Positions 1 through 5,252 of a stretch of 6,038 bases of DNA are shown one piece after another. The stretch comes from SICU01 sp038045445 (GTDB lineage Archaea; Nanobdellota; Nanobdellia; Pacearchaeales; GW2011-AR1), in contig JBBSYC010000014.1 in the NCBI GenBank assembly GCA_038045445.1, forward strand, positions 1 through 6,038. Direction: 5' to 3'. The translations under genes were made by a program, and so were the position numbers. The notes under the pieces are model-generated. The model was not told the DNA's origin. It was given only the letters and a program-made list of their open reading frames with translations, and ran no database searches. Numbering within the stretch: position 1 is the stretch's first letter; every line of letters starts with the position of its first letter.

Positions 1-8
1 TTAAATAG
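1..8 (+). promoter_or_regulatory. TATA box of the gene at 29
   Basis: TTAAATAG at the very edge of the window, with the TTAAATA part centred 25 nt before the ATG at 29. This is the spacing expected between an archaeal TATA box and the transcription start, so the mRNA probably starts at or next to the ATG. The upstream BRE lies outside the window. Confidence 0.5.
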
Positions 9-28
9 CCATTTTAATTTTAAAAACC

Positions 29-373
29 ATGAGCAAGATTGTTTTAGAAGGAAGACTTAAAGATTTAGATTTAGTTTTAATTCCTCTCAACCTAAAAGAT
101 GGAAATGGTTTCATTAGAAGAAATGTAGGGTATGAAGGAACACTTAAATTCGCAATCCAACAAGATGGTGAAGTTTCAAAAACAAAGAATATGCCTCTTC
201 ATGTATCGAATGAATTCGAAGCAAGATTAATTTCTACAGGGCTTGAAGGACAAAGAGTAGTTTACTCTGAAGAAGTAATTGAAATGAGAGATGGCACAGG
301 GTATTTCAGTAGCAAGACCCTTGAAGTTCGCTCAGGACAATACGAAGGAGTTAAATTTAATGCAAAAAGTTGA
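29..373 (+). CDS. Unknown 114-aa protein
   Basis: I do not recognise this protein. It is soluble-looking, with no signal peptide or membrane segment. It is mixed hydrophobic and charged, with alternating patterns (residues 5-18, 36-50 and 73-110) that suggest a beta-rich small domain. The start is supported by a TATA box 25 nt upstream and the absence of any leader, consistent with the leaderless pattern of the other genes here. It ends 6 nt before the stop codon of the convergent pilin-like gene, so the two genes are tail to tail with almost no spacer. Codon use is A/T-rich, like its neighbours. It is the only + strand gene in the left 3.8 kb. A real gene is likely from length, promoter and tight convergent packing; function is unknown. 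Confidence 0.72.
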   Translation: MSKIVLEGRLKDLDLVLIPLNLKDGNGFIRRNVGYEGTLKFAIQQDGEVSKTKNMPLHVSNEFEARLISTGLEGQRVVYSEEVIEMRDGTGYFSSKTLEVRSGQYEGVKFNAKS

Positions 374-379
374 GATTTA

Positions 380-970
380 TCACAATATCCCTTCTCTCGC
401 AACTTCTAAAATAAACGCATCTCCATCACTAGCTGTTTGGACTTCTGCCAATCTCATATCAACATTTACCTTTTGAGTGCATCTTGCTGTTCCCTTAGGA
501 ACATCAATTTCAATCAATGCAAACGCATTCGACCCAGAATATCTATCAAACTCATTCCAAGTATTAACTCTAGTAACGAAAAGCCCTTCAGCTCTATCTT
601 TACCAATGATTCTCAAACAGTTTTCATCGCTGTCGTCCGCGAGACTCACCCTATATAACAAGCTCTCTCGAGTTATAGAGGAACCATCAGGATGTTGTGC
701 CCCAATCGCAACATTAAATCTATCTCCGGGTTTAACCTTAGCAGTATCAGCAGAACCTAGTTTAACAACAAGATTTCCAGTTTCGTCTCCAAATAAGTCA
801 AGTATCTCGCTCTGAACCTGTTCATTCAAATCATTAATGCTTTGAGTAGAGCCAGAAAAAATAGTTCTAACAAGAACAAGCCCTAAAATAAGCATACTCA
901 TACCAATAACAATGACCACAATAGTGCCTATAGAAAGCTCAAGAGCACCGTCCTTATTTTTAAGAACCAT
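380..970 (-). CDS. Pilin-like secreted protein with class III signal peptide
   Basis: A 196-aa protein that starts MVLKNKDGALELSIGTIVV. A short positively charged head, a Gly at residue 8, and then an uninterrupted hydrophobic stretch (about residues 13-36) form the layout of a type IV pilin or archaellin signal peptide cut by a PibD/FlaK-type peptidase after Gly8. Residues 40-60 are amphipathic (SINDLNEQVQSEILDLF). The rest (about 65-196) is a polar, beta-rich domain with two cysteines (C118 and C164) that could form a disulfide outside the cell. I chose the ATG at 970 over the longer frame from 1015 because the extra 15 residues lie within the end of the upstream gene and would spoil the signal peptide. 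The gene starts 10 nt after the stop of the DUF4190-like gene, so the two are probably co-transcribed. Assembly into a filament is inference; it may instead be a single anchored surface protein. Confidence 0.8.
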   Translation of the reverse strand: MVLKNKDGALELSIGTIVVIVIGMSMLILGLVLVRTIFSGSTQSINDLNEQVQSEILDLFGDETGNLVVKLGSADTAKVKPGDRFNVAIGAQHPDGSSITRESLLYRVSLADDSDENCLRIIGKDRAEGLFVTRVNTWNEFDRYSGSNAFALIEIDVPKGTARCTQKVNVDMRLAEVQTASDGDAFILEVAREGIL

Positions 971-980
971 AATCTCTCGG

Positions 981-1268
981 CTACGCGGCCGCACCCTGCA
1001 GACCCGAAATAGCACTTCCGACAGTTATGTAAAGATAATAAGCAAAAACAGCTGCCAAAATAAACCCAATTATATTAAGAGCAAGACCCCAAATAGCCCA
1101 TTTATTCTTACCATGTTTATATTGATTAAGAGAAAACCAGAACCCTACAAATCCAAGTAACAAACCAGGAATCCCAGAAATAACTGAAAGAATACCAAGA
1201 ATCATACCAGTAACTCCAGAACTATTGTCATGATGTCTGACCTCTTTACTCATCATCTCTTTCTTCAT
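981..1268 (-). CDS. Small DUF4190-like membrane protein
   Basis: A 95-aa protein from the ATG at 1268. After a charged, His-containing head (residues 1-17) come two Gly-rich hydrophobic segments (about 19-47 and 57-83) joined by a basic loop (LNQYKHGKNKWAIWGLALN). This layout resembles the DUF4190 family of small two-helix membrane proteins of unknown function. A longer start at 1283 exists, but the TATA box at 1291-1298 is centred 26 nt before 1268 and only 11 nt before 1283, so 1268 is the better start if transcripts are leaderless. It is probably the first gene of a two-gene unit with the pilin-like gene. The last codons (GLQGAAA) are strikingly GC-rich compared with the rest of the gene. 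Family assignment rests on pattern only. Confidence 0.75.
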   Translation of the reverse strand: MKKEMMSKEVRHHDNSSGVTGMILGILSVISGIPGLLLGFVGFWFSLNQYKHGKNKWAIWGLALNIIGFILAAVFAYYLYITVGSAISGLQGAAA

Positions 1269-1290
1269 GACACGACGAAACATAAGATGT

Positions 1291-1298
1291 TTATAAAT
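1291..1298 (-). promoter_or_regulatory. TATA box of the DUF4190-like/pilin-like unit
   Basis: ATTTATAA on the − strand, centred 26 nt before the ATG at 1268. It decides the start of that gene and probably serves the downstream pilin-like gene as well. Confidence 0.6.
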
Positions 1299-1314
1299 AT
1301 TACGTAGAAATGTT

Positions 1315-1725
1315 CTAAAGAGAGAGAATTATTTCTAATCTATCACCACATCTAAATCTATGGTCTCCCGTTTCCCAAACACTGAAAGCTTGAGATAATG
1401 GGAGATACGCAGAATCAGCATCTGAAAAGTAAAATATTCTCTGCCCCATACTGAAAGGAACAACAAAACCCCCATTCCTAGATTCTATGTAAAAACCATT
1501 TCTTAAAATAGAAGGGTCTTCAGTTTCAGAAAGAGGATACAAATTTTCAGGCAAGTGGCTACCTCTTTGAGATAAATAAACTCTCCCTTTTCTAGAGTAA
1601 ATCTTCCATTTAGTTCCGGCAGGAAAATCAACTGAAACATCAAGCGTTGTATCTGAAGGAATTGTTCTAAAACGCAAGACAGTATTAACGTTTGATTCAA
1701 AAGCTTCAATCTTTAGTTTAGCCAT
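1315..1725 (-). CDS. Unknown 136-aa beta-rich protein
   Basis: I do not recognise this protein. It has no signal peptide or membrane helix. Alternating hydrophobic and polar residues with many Gly/Ser/Pro turns (for example TKWKIYSRKGRVYLSQRG, NGFYIESRNGGFVVPF and QRIFYFSDADSAYLPL) suggest a mostly beta-sheet fold, ending in HRFRCGDRLEIILSL with a single Cys. The ATG at 1725 has a TATA box (TTTAAAAA, 1747-1754) centred 25 nt upstream, supporting a leaderless start. It ends about 17 nt before the TATA box of the next gene downstream on the same strand, so it is probably its own transcription unit. A real gene is likely; its role is unknown. Confidence 0.72.
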   Translation of the reverse strand: MAKLKIEAFESNVNTVLRFRTIPSDTTLDVSVDFPAGTKWKIYSRKGRVYLSQRGSHLPENLYPLSETEDPSILRNGFYIESRNGGFVVPFSMGQRIFYFSDADSAYLPLSQAFSVWETGDHRFRCGDRLEIILSL

Positions 1726-1746
1726 TAAATGCGATGTTAAAATTTA

Positions 1747-1754
1747 TTTTTAAA
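1747..1754 (-). promoter_or_regulatory. TATA box of the gene at 1315-1725
   Basis: TTTAAAAA on the − strand, centred 25 nt before the ATG at 1725, inside an 89-nt AT-rich gap (1726-1814) that holds nothing else I can support. Confidence 0.55.
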
Positions 1755-1814
1755 TTAGTGTTTTTAGAAAAAAGGTCTACAAATAAGCCCTAATTTAAAT
1801 CGGTCTTTAAGTTG

Positions 1815-2384
1815 TTAAAAATGATTTCTATCATCGCGTTTCTCACGTTTTCTTAAAGGTAACCGCAAATCTCTCTCCAATTTGTCAGAATCAAGCCTTA
1901 TATTTGGAATAATACTATATCTTTCTTTTATTTCTTCATTTGGAATGCGCCCATATAATACATTTTTTAATCCTAAATCTATTGGAGCAACATCTCTATC
2001 AGAATGAAAAGGAGAAGGACCAAATTTCCAAGGTTTTAAAGGGTCTTTTTCTCTTCTACCGGAAGAAAAATATGGAGAGGTTGAATCTTCTTGAGCAACA
2101 TCTCTTTCGGGGGGAAAAGGAATCTTCCAAAGTTCCATCCCTCTGCGAAGCTCAAGTACCATTCGCACATCTTCTGGTTTATTTATATAACTCCAACCCC
2201 CCTTTCTTGCAATCCCTCTTAAATGTTCTAAATCTTTTCTTAAAGAATAATTGTGAGGTCCAGAGCGTAAATCCATTTCTCCCAAATGAATTTGTAAATC
2301 AAGATAGGAATCTCCAAGTCCATCATGAAAGCCCGCTCCATTAGTTATTACATCTTCAATTTTTTGTTGAATTTCAGTACTCAT
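1815..2384 (-). CDS. Unknown 189-aa charged protein with internal repeat
   Basis: I do not recognise this protein. It is highly charged and soluble, rich in Arg, Asp, Glu and Pro, with no membrane segment. Residues 86-100 (WKIPFPPERDVAQED) and 119-136 (WKFGPSPFHSDRDVAPID) are diverged copies of one module, sharing W-K, a Pro-Phe pair and an RDVA core, 108 nt apart in the DNA. The C-terminus (169-189) is a dense run of Arg, Lys and Asp that suggests a nucleic-acid or ribonucleoprotein contact, which is inference. Start at 2384: a TATA box (TTTAAATA, 2406-2413) is centred 25 nt upstream. The gene stands alone between the tRNA and the 136-aa gene. Confidence 0.72.
   Translation of the reverse strand: MSTEIQQKIEDVITNGAGFHDGLGDSYLDLQIHLGEMDLRSGPHNYSLRKDLEHLRGIARKGGWSYINKPEDVRMVLELRRGMELWKIPFPPERDVAQEDSTSPYFSSGRREKDPLKPWKFGPSPFHSDRDVAPIDLGLKNVLYGRIPNEEIKERYSIIPNIRLDSDKLERDLRLPLRKREKRDDRNHF
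1976..2136 (-). repeat. Internal imperfect duplication in the 189-aa gene
   Basis: Two related segments, starting near 1976 and 2084 on the + strand, share the exact 13-mer gagcaacatctct (1985-1997 and 2093-2105) within about 50 nt of looser similarity. They encode the two RDVA modules. The offset is 108 nt, a multiple of three, so the reading frame is kept. Confidence 0.65.
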
Positions 2385-2405
2385 AAAAATTCCATATTTT
2401 TAAAG

Positions 2406-2413
2406 TATTTAAA
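2406..2413 (-). promoter_or_regulatory. TATA box of the 189-aa gene
   Basis: A full TTTAAATA on the − strand centred 25 nt before the ATG at 2384. Confidence 0.65.
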
Positions 2414-2454
2414 TCTTTTGATAGTTACTACTAAATAGTTTCTATATAAAATAA

Positions 2455-2461
2455 CAAAAAA
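2455..2461 (-). terminator. Oligo-T terminator after the tRNA
   Basis: A run of T residues on the − strand begins 20 nt after the tRNA 3' end. Short T-runs are the usual archaeal termination signal. There is no hairpin. Confidence 0.4.
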
Positions 2462-2480
2462 TGTTCAAATTATAACCTAA

Positions 2481-2628
2481 TGGCCTCGGGGGGAATCGAA
2501 CCCCCGTAACACGAGAACTAACTCATGTTCCAACTGCTAATGAGAGTTGAAGGAAGAGCCTTCAGTTTCACATTATTTCATGCCTAGGCACTAGATAACC
2601 GTGTGCTCTCCCATTGAGCTACGAGACC
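2481..2628 (-). tRNA. tRNA with intron, anticodon unresolved
   Basis: The 5' and 3' parts form a clear class I tRNA. The acceptor GGTCTCG pairs with CGAGGCC (one T·G pair) and is followed by A73 with no encoded CCA. T8-A9 follow, then D-arm GCTC-AATGGGA-GAGC and T-arm GGGGG-TTCGATT-CCCCC. The anticodon stem ACACGG (2599-2604) pairs with TCGTGT, ending in a G·T. Between these strands lie 84 nt instead of 7, so an intron of about 77 nt is present. I could not place the junctions: depending on stem register and cut site, the loop would read TAT (Ile), GTT (Asn), TTT (Lys) or implausible A34 anticodons. TAT at a 37/38 site gives a 4-pair central helix with two 3-nt bulges, but leaves an odd C37 and no base 26. 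A TATA-like element lies at 2654-2660. Confidence 0.8.
2516..2596 (-). other. tRNA intron (about 77 nt, approximate limits)
   Basis: This sequence interrupts the anticodon loop. It contains a hairpin TGAAGG-CTCTT-CCTTCA, an alternative stem TTCAACT/AGTTGGA, and a stretch near its 3' end (ACATGAG) that can pair with the 3' anticodon-stem strand (CTCGTGT), competing with the normal stem. It is far too small for a self-splicing intron, so removal by the tRNA splicing endonuclease is expected. A strong bulge-helix-bulge motif is not obvious to me, so the edges given are within a few bases only. Confidence 0.5.
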
Positions 2629-2653
2629 AACAAAAAACATTGTTTAAAGAGTC

Positions 2654-2660
2654 TTTTAAA
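2654..2660 (-). promoter_or_regulatory. TATA-like element for the tRNA
   Basis: TTTAAAA on the − strand, centred 29 nt before the first tRNA base and just downstream of the endonuclease stop codon. The tRNA can therefore be transcribed independently of the endonuclease gene. Confidence 0.45.
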
Positions 2661-2665
2661 TCTTT

Positions 2666-3295
2666 TTAATTGAGATAGTCTTTGGCTCTTTGAAGTTTGT
2701 AAGGATTAGAGAAGCCTATTTCTTCAATCCATTTTCTTAAATTCTCTTTACCATTTAATCCAAACCTATACCCAATATTTTCAGATATTTTAGACTCAAA
2801 CTCCCAAATTTTAGCAACTCTAAATCCTCTTTCGAGTAATATGGACCTTGTCTGTTCGGCTAATTTTTTACTTATGGTTGTTATCTCAATACTAGGATAT
2901 TTTTCAACTCTTGGTTTTCTCACTGCAAAAACAGAACCATCAGTGTCTACAATTCCTCTGATTGTATGTTTTGCTAATTCCCAATCAGCCTTAATCTGTT
3001 CAGGAACCACTACAGTTTTACTTTTTATTTTACCATGAGGAATTCCCAAATCATTTACTAGAAAGTCTACAGTAGATTTTGAATTAATTACAATTCTTAT
3101 TGCGCGTTCACGCATTACAGGTTTAGCTTCTTTATTCCACTCTTTTTTTATCAACTTACGTAAATGCTCAAAGTAATCTTTATCAGTAACTTGATGTCCA
3201 ACAAATCCTATTTGATATTTTCTTTTATTTCTATAAATGTATCCATCACCAATAAGAGCTCCGACAAGTTCAGCAACATTCTCATTAAGAATCAT
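2666..3295 (-). CDS. LAGLIDADG homing endonuclease, freestanding
   Basis: A 209-aa protein with two LAGLIDADG helices: LVGALIGDG (residues 10-18, acidic residue D17) and IRGIVDTDG (112-120, acidic residue D119). Each would supply one metal-binding Asp of the DNA-cutting site, so the protein should act as a monomer with two pseudo-symmetric halves (about 1-100 and 101-209). Length is normal for the two-motif class, and both catalytic positions are intact, so it may be active. It is not inside an intron or intein: it has its own TATA box (3316-3323, centred 24 nt before the ATG) and stops 37 nt before the intron-bearing tRNA on the same strand. Its target is unknown. Candidates are an allele of this tRNA locus or the ORF-less 23S rRNA intron about 2.2 kb away. 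A non-mobile role, as in some domesticated family members, cannot be excluded. Confidence 0.9.
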   Translation of the reverse strand: MILNENVAELVGALIGDGYIYRNKRKYQIGFVGHQVTDKDYFEHLRKLIKKEWNKEAKPVMRERAIRIVINSKSTVDFLVNDLGIPHGKIKSKTVVVPEQIKADWELAKHTIRGIVDTDGSVFAVRKPRVEKYPSIEITTISKKLAEQTRSILLERGFRVAKIWEFESKISENIGYRFGLNGKENLRKWIEEIGFSNPYKLQRAKDYLN

Positions 3296-3315
3296 AAATT
3301 AATAAGAATAATAAT

Positions 3316-3323
3316 ATTTTAAA
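3316..3323 (-). promoter_or_regulatory. TATA box of the homing endonuclease gene
   Basis: TTTAAAAT on the − strand, centred about 24 nt before the ATG at 3295, which implies a leaderless mRNA for the endonuclease. Confidence 0.55.
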
Positions 3324-3395
3324 TTAGAGTAACAACTTTTTAATGAAAAATTATCTATATAAGAATTATTTTAATACTCTTTCTAAGAATAAAAG

Positions 3396-3755
3396 TGTGA
3401 GTCAGGCATAGGCCAGATTTTGTCGAACATCGCGCCATTACGCGCAAACTGTGCGTGCTAACATCTTTCTAAGCCCGCGGTTATAGCGGTTGCATCAGCG
3501 AAGTCAGCCAATCGCCTTTCAGCGAAAGTGAAATTCTTACGAATTTCCCGTTTCATCAAATCCTTCAATGTATTGCTTCCCGCATGGTTCATAGCACATT
3601 GAAGGCTGTGTCGTTTCTGTTCTGGAGCTCTGCCTCGCGACAGTTGCTTTTTCAAGCAATCGCTACCTCGATGTCCGGACCTTCCTCAAAGAGAGAATTC
3701 ATAAAAACTCTTGTCAATTGAATGGCACTCTTCGGAGTTAGCTACCCGACTCACA
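3396..3755 (-). ncRNA. rnpB: RNase P RNA (archaeal type A-like)
   Basis: About 360 nt, the catalytic RNA that removes tRNA 5' leaders. The ends pair as helix P1: GTGAGTC (3748-3754) with GACTCAC (3397-3403), plus one more T-A pair. The conserved regions are present in order: CR-I GAGGAAGGTCCGGACATC (3670-3687), AACAGAAACGACACAG of the middle region (near 3610-3630), CR-IV AGAAAGATGTTAGC (3457-3470), and CR-V ACAAAATCTGGCCTATG (3407-3423), which matches the ACARAA-GGC-UA consensus and sits just before P1's 3' strand. Its TATA box is centred 25 nt before the 5' end, so transcription probably starts at the mature 5' end. A 65-codon open frame inside it (3458-3655) is a shadow. Exact ends are good to a base or two. 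Confidence 0.93.
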
Positions 3756-3773
3756 AAAATAATCAAAAATGGC

Positions 3774-3785
3774 TATATTTAAAAC
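3774..3785. promoter_or_regulatory. Shared bidirectional TATA element
   Basis: TATATTTAAAAC can be read as a TATA box on both strands. On the − strand, TTTAAATA is centred 25 nt before the RNase P RNA 5' end. On the + strand, TTTAAAAC is centred 26 nt before the ATG at 3808. No second TATA-like sequence at suitable spacing exists in the 52-nt gap, so both units appear to use this one element. Confidence 0.6.
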
Positions 3786-3807
3786 TATCTAACCACAAGT
3801 AACTTCA

Positions 3808-4464
3808 ATGGAGAAAATGAGAGAATCAAAGGGAAGCAAAATAAAAAGAAAAATACGCGAAGAAATAAAAAAGGCATACAAGTACAAGCGCTTGATTATA
3901 GGAGTAATAACTATAATGGTTCTTGTTGCAATTTATTTGTTTAAAGATTCTTCCTCTGTGACTCTAAGATATTCAACCTTCTTGGGAGTAATGATTCTTT
4001 TCTATTTGATAGACCATCTATTCTATGTAAGATTTGAGTTTAAACATTATATCTTCGTCATATTAATTGCAGTTTCAACAATACTTATGAGCCATTTGTA
4101 TTTTGTTCATCCTAACTATGATAAGATTCAACATTTTGCAATCCCCATATTTGTCTGTTCAATCGTTTTCTTTATGGTGAATAGGCTAAAACTTGTACTG
4201 AAATGGAAGATTACTTTTACGCTTGTGAGTGTTATTGCAATGCTTTCAGCCTTTGAAATACTTGAATATGTCCTGGACCTGTTCTTTAACTGGAAATTGC
4301 AAGGGGTTTACATTAGAGACTTGTCAGGTTTAGAAAAATTCAATCTTCTATTAAACCCCTTAACAGATACAATGGTGGACTTGTCCTTTGGAATTTTAGG
4401 TTCAGCGATATATGCACTCTATGCCTGGATTAAATATTCAAAATACAAAACCCCAATAGTCTAA
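3808..4464 (+). CDS. YjdF (DUF2238)-like integral membrane protein
   Basis: A 218-aa protein. A very basic cytoplasmic head (residues 1-28, KIKRKIREEIKKAYKYKR) precedes about six membrane segments: near 29-45, 54-73, 80-99, 109-127, 134-159 and 189-208. Conserved-looking polar motifs within or next to the membrane are YDKIQHF (104-110), FEILEY (149-154) and DTMVDLSFG (187-195). They match the Y-D--xHF, E and D--xD---G spacing I associate with the DUF2238/YjdF family of bacterial and archaeal membrane proteins of unknown function. The start fits the shared TATA element 26 nt upstream, so the mRNA is probably leaderless. It diverges from the RNase P RNA, and 32 nt separate its stop from the next + strand gene. 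Family assignment is moderate; no enzymatic activity can be claimed. Confidence 0.82.
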   Translation: MEKMRESKGSKIKRKIREEIKKAYKYKRLIIGVITIMVLVAIYLFKDSSSVTLRYSTFLGVMILFYLIDHLFYVRFEFKHYIFVILIAVSTILMSHLYFVHPNYDKIQHFAIPIFVCSIVFFMVNRLKLVLKWKITFTLVSVIAMLSAFEILEYVLDLFFNWKLQGVYIRDLSGLEKFNLLLNPLTDTMVDLSFGILGSAIYALYAWIKYSKYKTPIV

Positions 4465-4467
4465 AAC

Positions 4468-4475
4468 TATTTAAA
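4468..4475 (+). promoter_or_regulatory. TATA box of the gene at 4497
   Basis: TATTTAAA centred 25 nt before the GTG start at 4497, between the two membrane protein genes. The second gene can therefore be transcribed on its own. Confidence 0.6.
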
Positions 4476-4496
4476 CCAAAATCATCAGAAGTGTAA

Positions 4497-4898
4497 GTGG
4501 CTCAACAAAAACAGGACGAATTTGAGGATGAAGATGAAGACGGCTCGAAATTTAAACTGGATTTCATAAATGTCTTAACAGTATTATCTCTAATTATAAT
4601 CTCAGAATTATTTCTATATTTTCTAAGTGTAAAAACAGACTCTTCATTCGGATTGAAAGAAATAGTCTTTGGAATATTTTCAGGAATAGTAATGAGCTTG
4701 TTTTTAATTTGGGTAAGATTTATCATGGCAAGCAATAAATATCTTGGAGGAATAATTTCATTAGTAGGGATGATTTCAATAGTGTACGCATTAACAAGAA
4801 AGTACCAAGGTACATATACAACAATATTTATGTCAATAGCAATAGTTATCGGGCTTTTTTACAGCATTTTTTATTTTGTAAAAGCTGGGAAGAAATAG
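4497..4898 (+). CDS. Small four-helix membrane protein, GTG start
   Basis: I do not recognise this 133-aa protein. The N-terminus is strongly acidic (DEFEDEDEDG, residues 7-16), followed by four predicted membrane helices near 24-45, 54-77, 82-99 and 106-129, ending in KAGKK. The start must be the GTG at 4497: the codon directly before it is an in-frame TAA, and no ATG occurs before residue 65. A TATA box centred 25 nt upstream puts the transcript start on or next to the GTG. It converges on the 81-aa gene with only 10 nt between the stop codons. It lies next to the YjdF-like gene on the same strand, but with a separate promoter, so a shared function is only a possibility. Likely real from the promoter, start position and coherent membrane pattern. 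Confidence 0.75.
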   Translation: MAQQKQDEFEDEDEDGSKFKLDFINVLTVLSLIIISELFLYFLSVKTDSSFGLKEIVFGIFSGIVMSLFLIWVRFIMASNKYLGGIISLVGMISIVYALTRKYQGTYTTIFMSIAIVIGLFYSIFYFVKAGKK

Positions 4899-4908
4899 TC
4901 ACAAGTTT

Positions 4909-5154
4909 TTAACCGGGTAATTTAATTTTCAATCTAGAGGGATAATCTTCAGATGGAGACTTATTCCAGAGAATAAATCTTTCAACAGCATCTTTAACTT
5001 TATCTGCATTGGGTAGTTTTAAGCTAGTATCAGATGGATAAATATGATAAGACCTAGGTCCAAGATAAAGAACAGGAGGGCTGTCAAAATCTCTAGATAA
5101 TTTTTCTATTTCTTCAAGAACAGAAGTAACTATAATTTCTAAAATTTCTACCAT
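4909..5154 (-). CDS. Unknown 81-aa protein
   Basis: I do not recognise this protein. Residues 1-21 form an amphipathic helix (MVEILEIIVTSVLEEIEKLSR), followed by a Pro/Tyr/Ser-rich middle (SPPVLYLGPRSYHIYPSD), a second helix (about 49-62, ADKVKDAVERFILW) and a basic tail. There is no clear membrane segment. The ATG at 5154 has a T/A-only element on the − strand (5168-5180) at the TATA distance, although it is less sharp than the other TATA boxes here. It lies downstream of the 23S rRNA gene on the same strand, about 100 nt from its 3' end, and converges on the 133-aa gene. Small and without a recognised family, so confidence is moderate. Confidence 0.6.
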   Translation of the reverse strand: MVEILEIIVTSVLEEIEKLSRDFDSPPVLYLGPRSYHIYPSDTSLKLPNADKVKDAVERFILWNKSPSEDYPSRLKIKLPG

Positions 5155-5167
5155 GTTTATGTCATTT

Positions 5168-5180
5168 TATTTAATTAAAA
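5168..5180 (-). promoter_or_regulatory. AT-rich promoter element of the 81-aa gene
   Basis: TTTTAATTAAATA on the − strand, 14-26 nt before the ATG at 5154. It is consistent with a TATA box, but its exact register is unclear. Confidence 0.4.
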
Positions 5181-5252
5181 TCAAAACGACGCGCGTACGC
5201 AGGAAAATATTAAGCAAATCTAATTTGTGAGTCCTTATAAAATTCTGATCTT

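Noticed and set aside
477..815. 112-codon + strand open frame
   Set aside because: It is the antisense shadow of the pilin-like gene, which has a signal peptide and sensible composition. The + frame does not.
981..1015. Extension of the pilin-like gene upstream to 1015
   Set aside because: The added residues overlap the end of the preceding gene, are encoded by the GC-rich patch, and would place 15 basic, Cys-containing residues before a good class III signal peptide.
1503..1709. 68-codon − strand open frame
   Set aside because: A shifted frame inside the 136-aa gene with Leu/Ile-rich AT-driven composition and no promoter of its own.
1940..2344. 134-codon + strand open frame with a repeated LNLLEQHL motif
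   Set aside because: The repeat is the DNA-level duplication of the opposite-strand 189-aa gene read backwards. The − strand frame has the promoter and covers the whole region.
3458..3655. 65-codon open frame on the − strand
   Set aside because: It lies wholly inside the RNase P RNA, and its composition follows the RNA's conserved regions. It is not a gene.
5155..5252. 5S rRNA gene or tRNA after the 23S rRNA
   Set aside because: Only 98 nt are available. They are AT-rich apart from the gcgcgtacgc patch, and show no 5S or tRNA consensus. I see only the promoter of the 81-aa gene and a small CAAAT-TAG-ATTTG hairpin.
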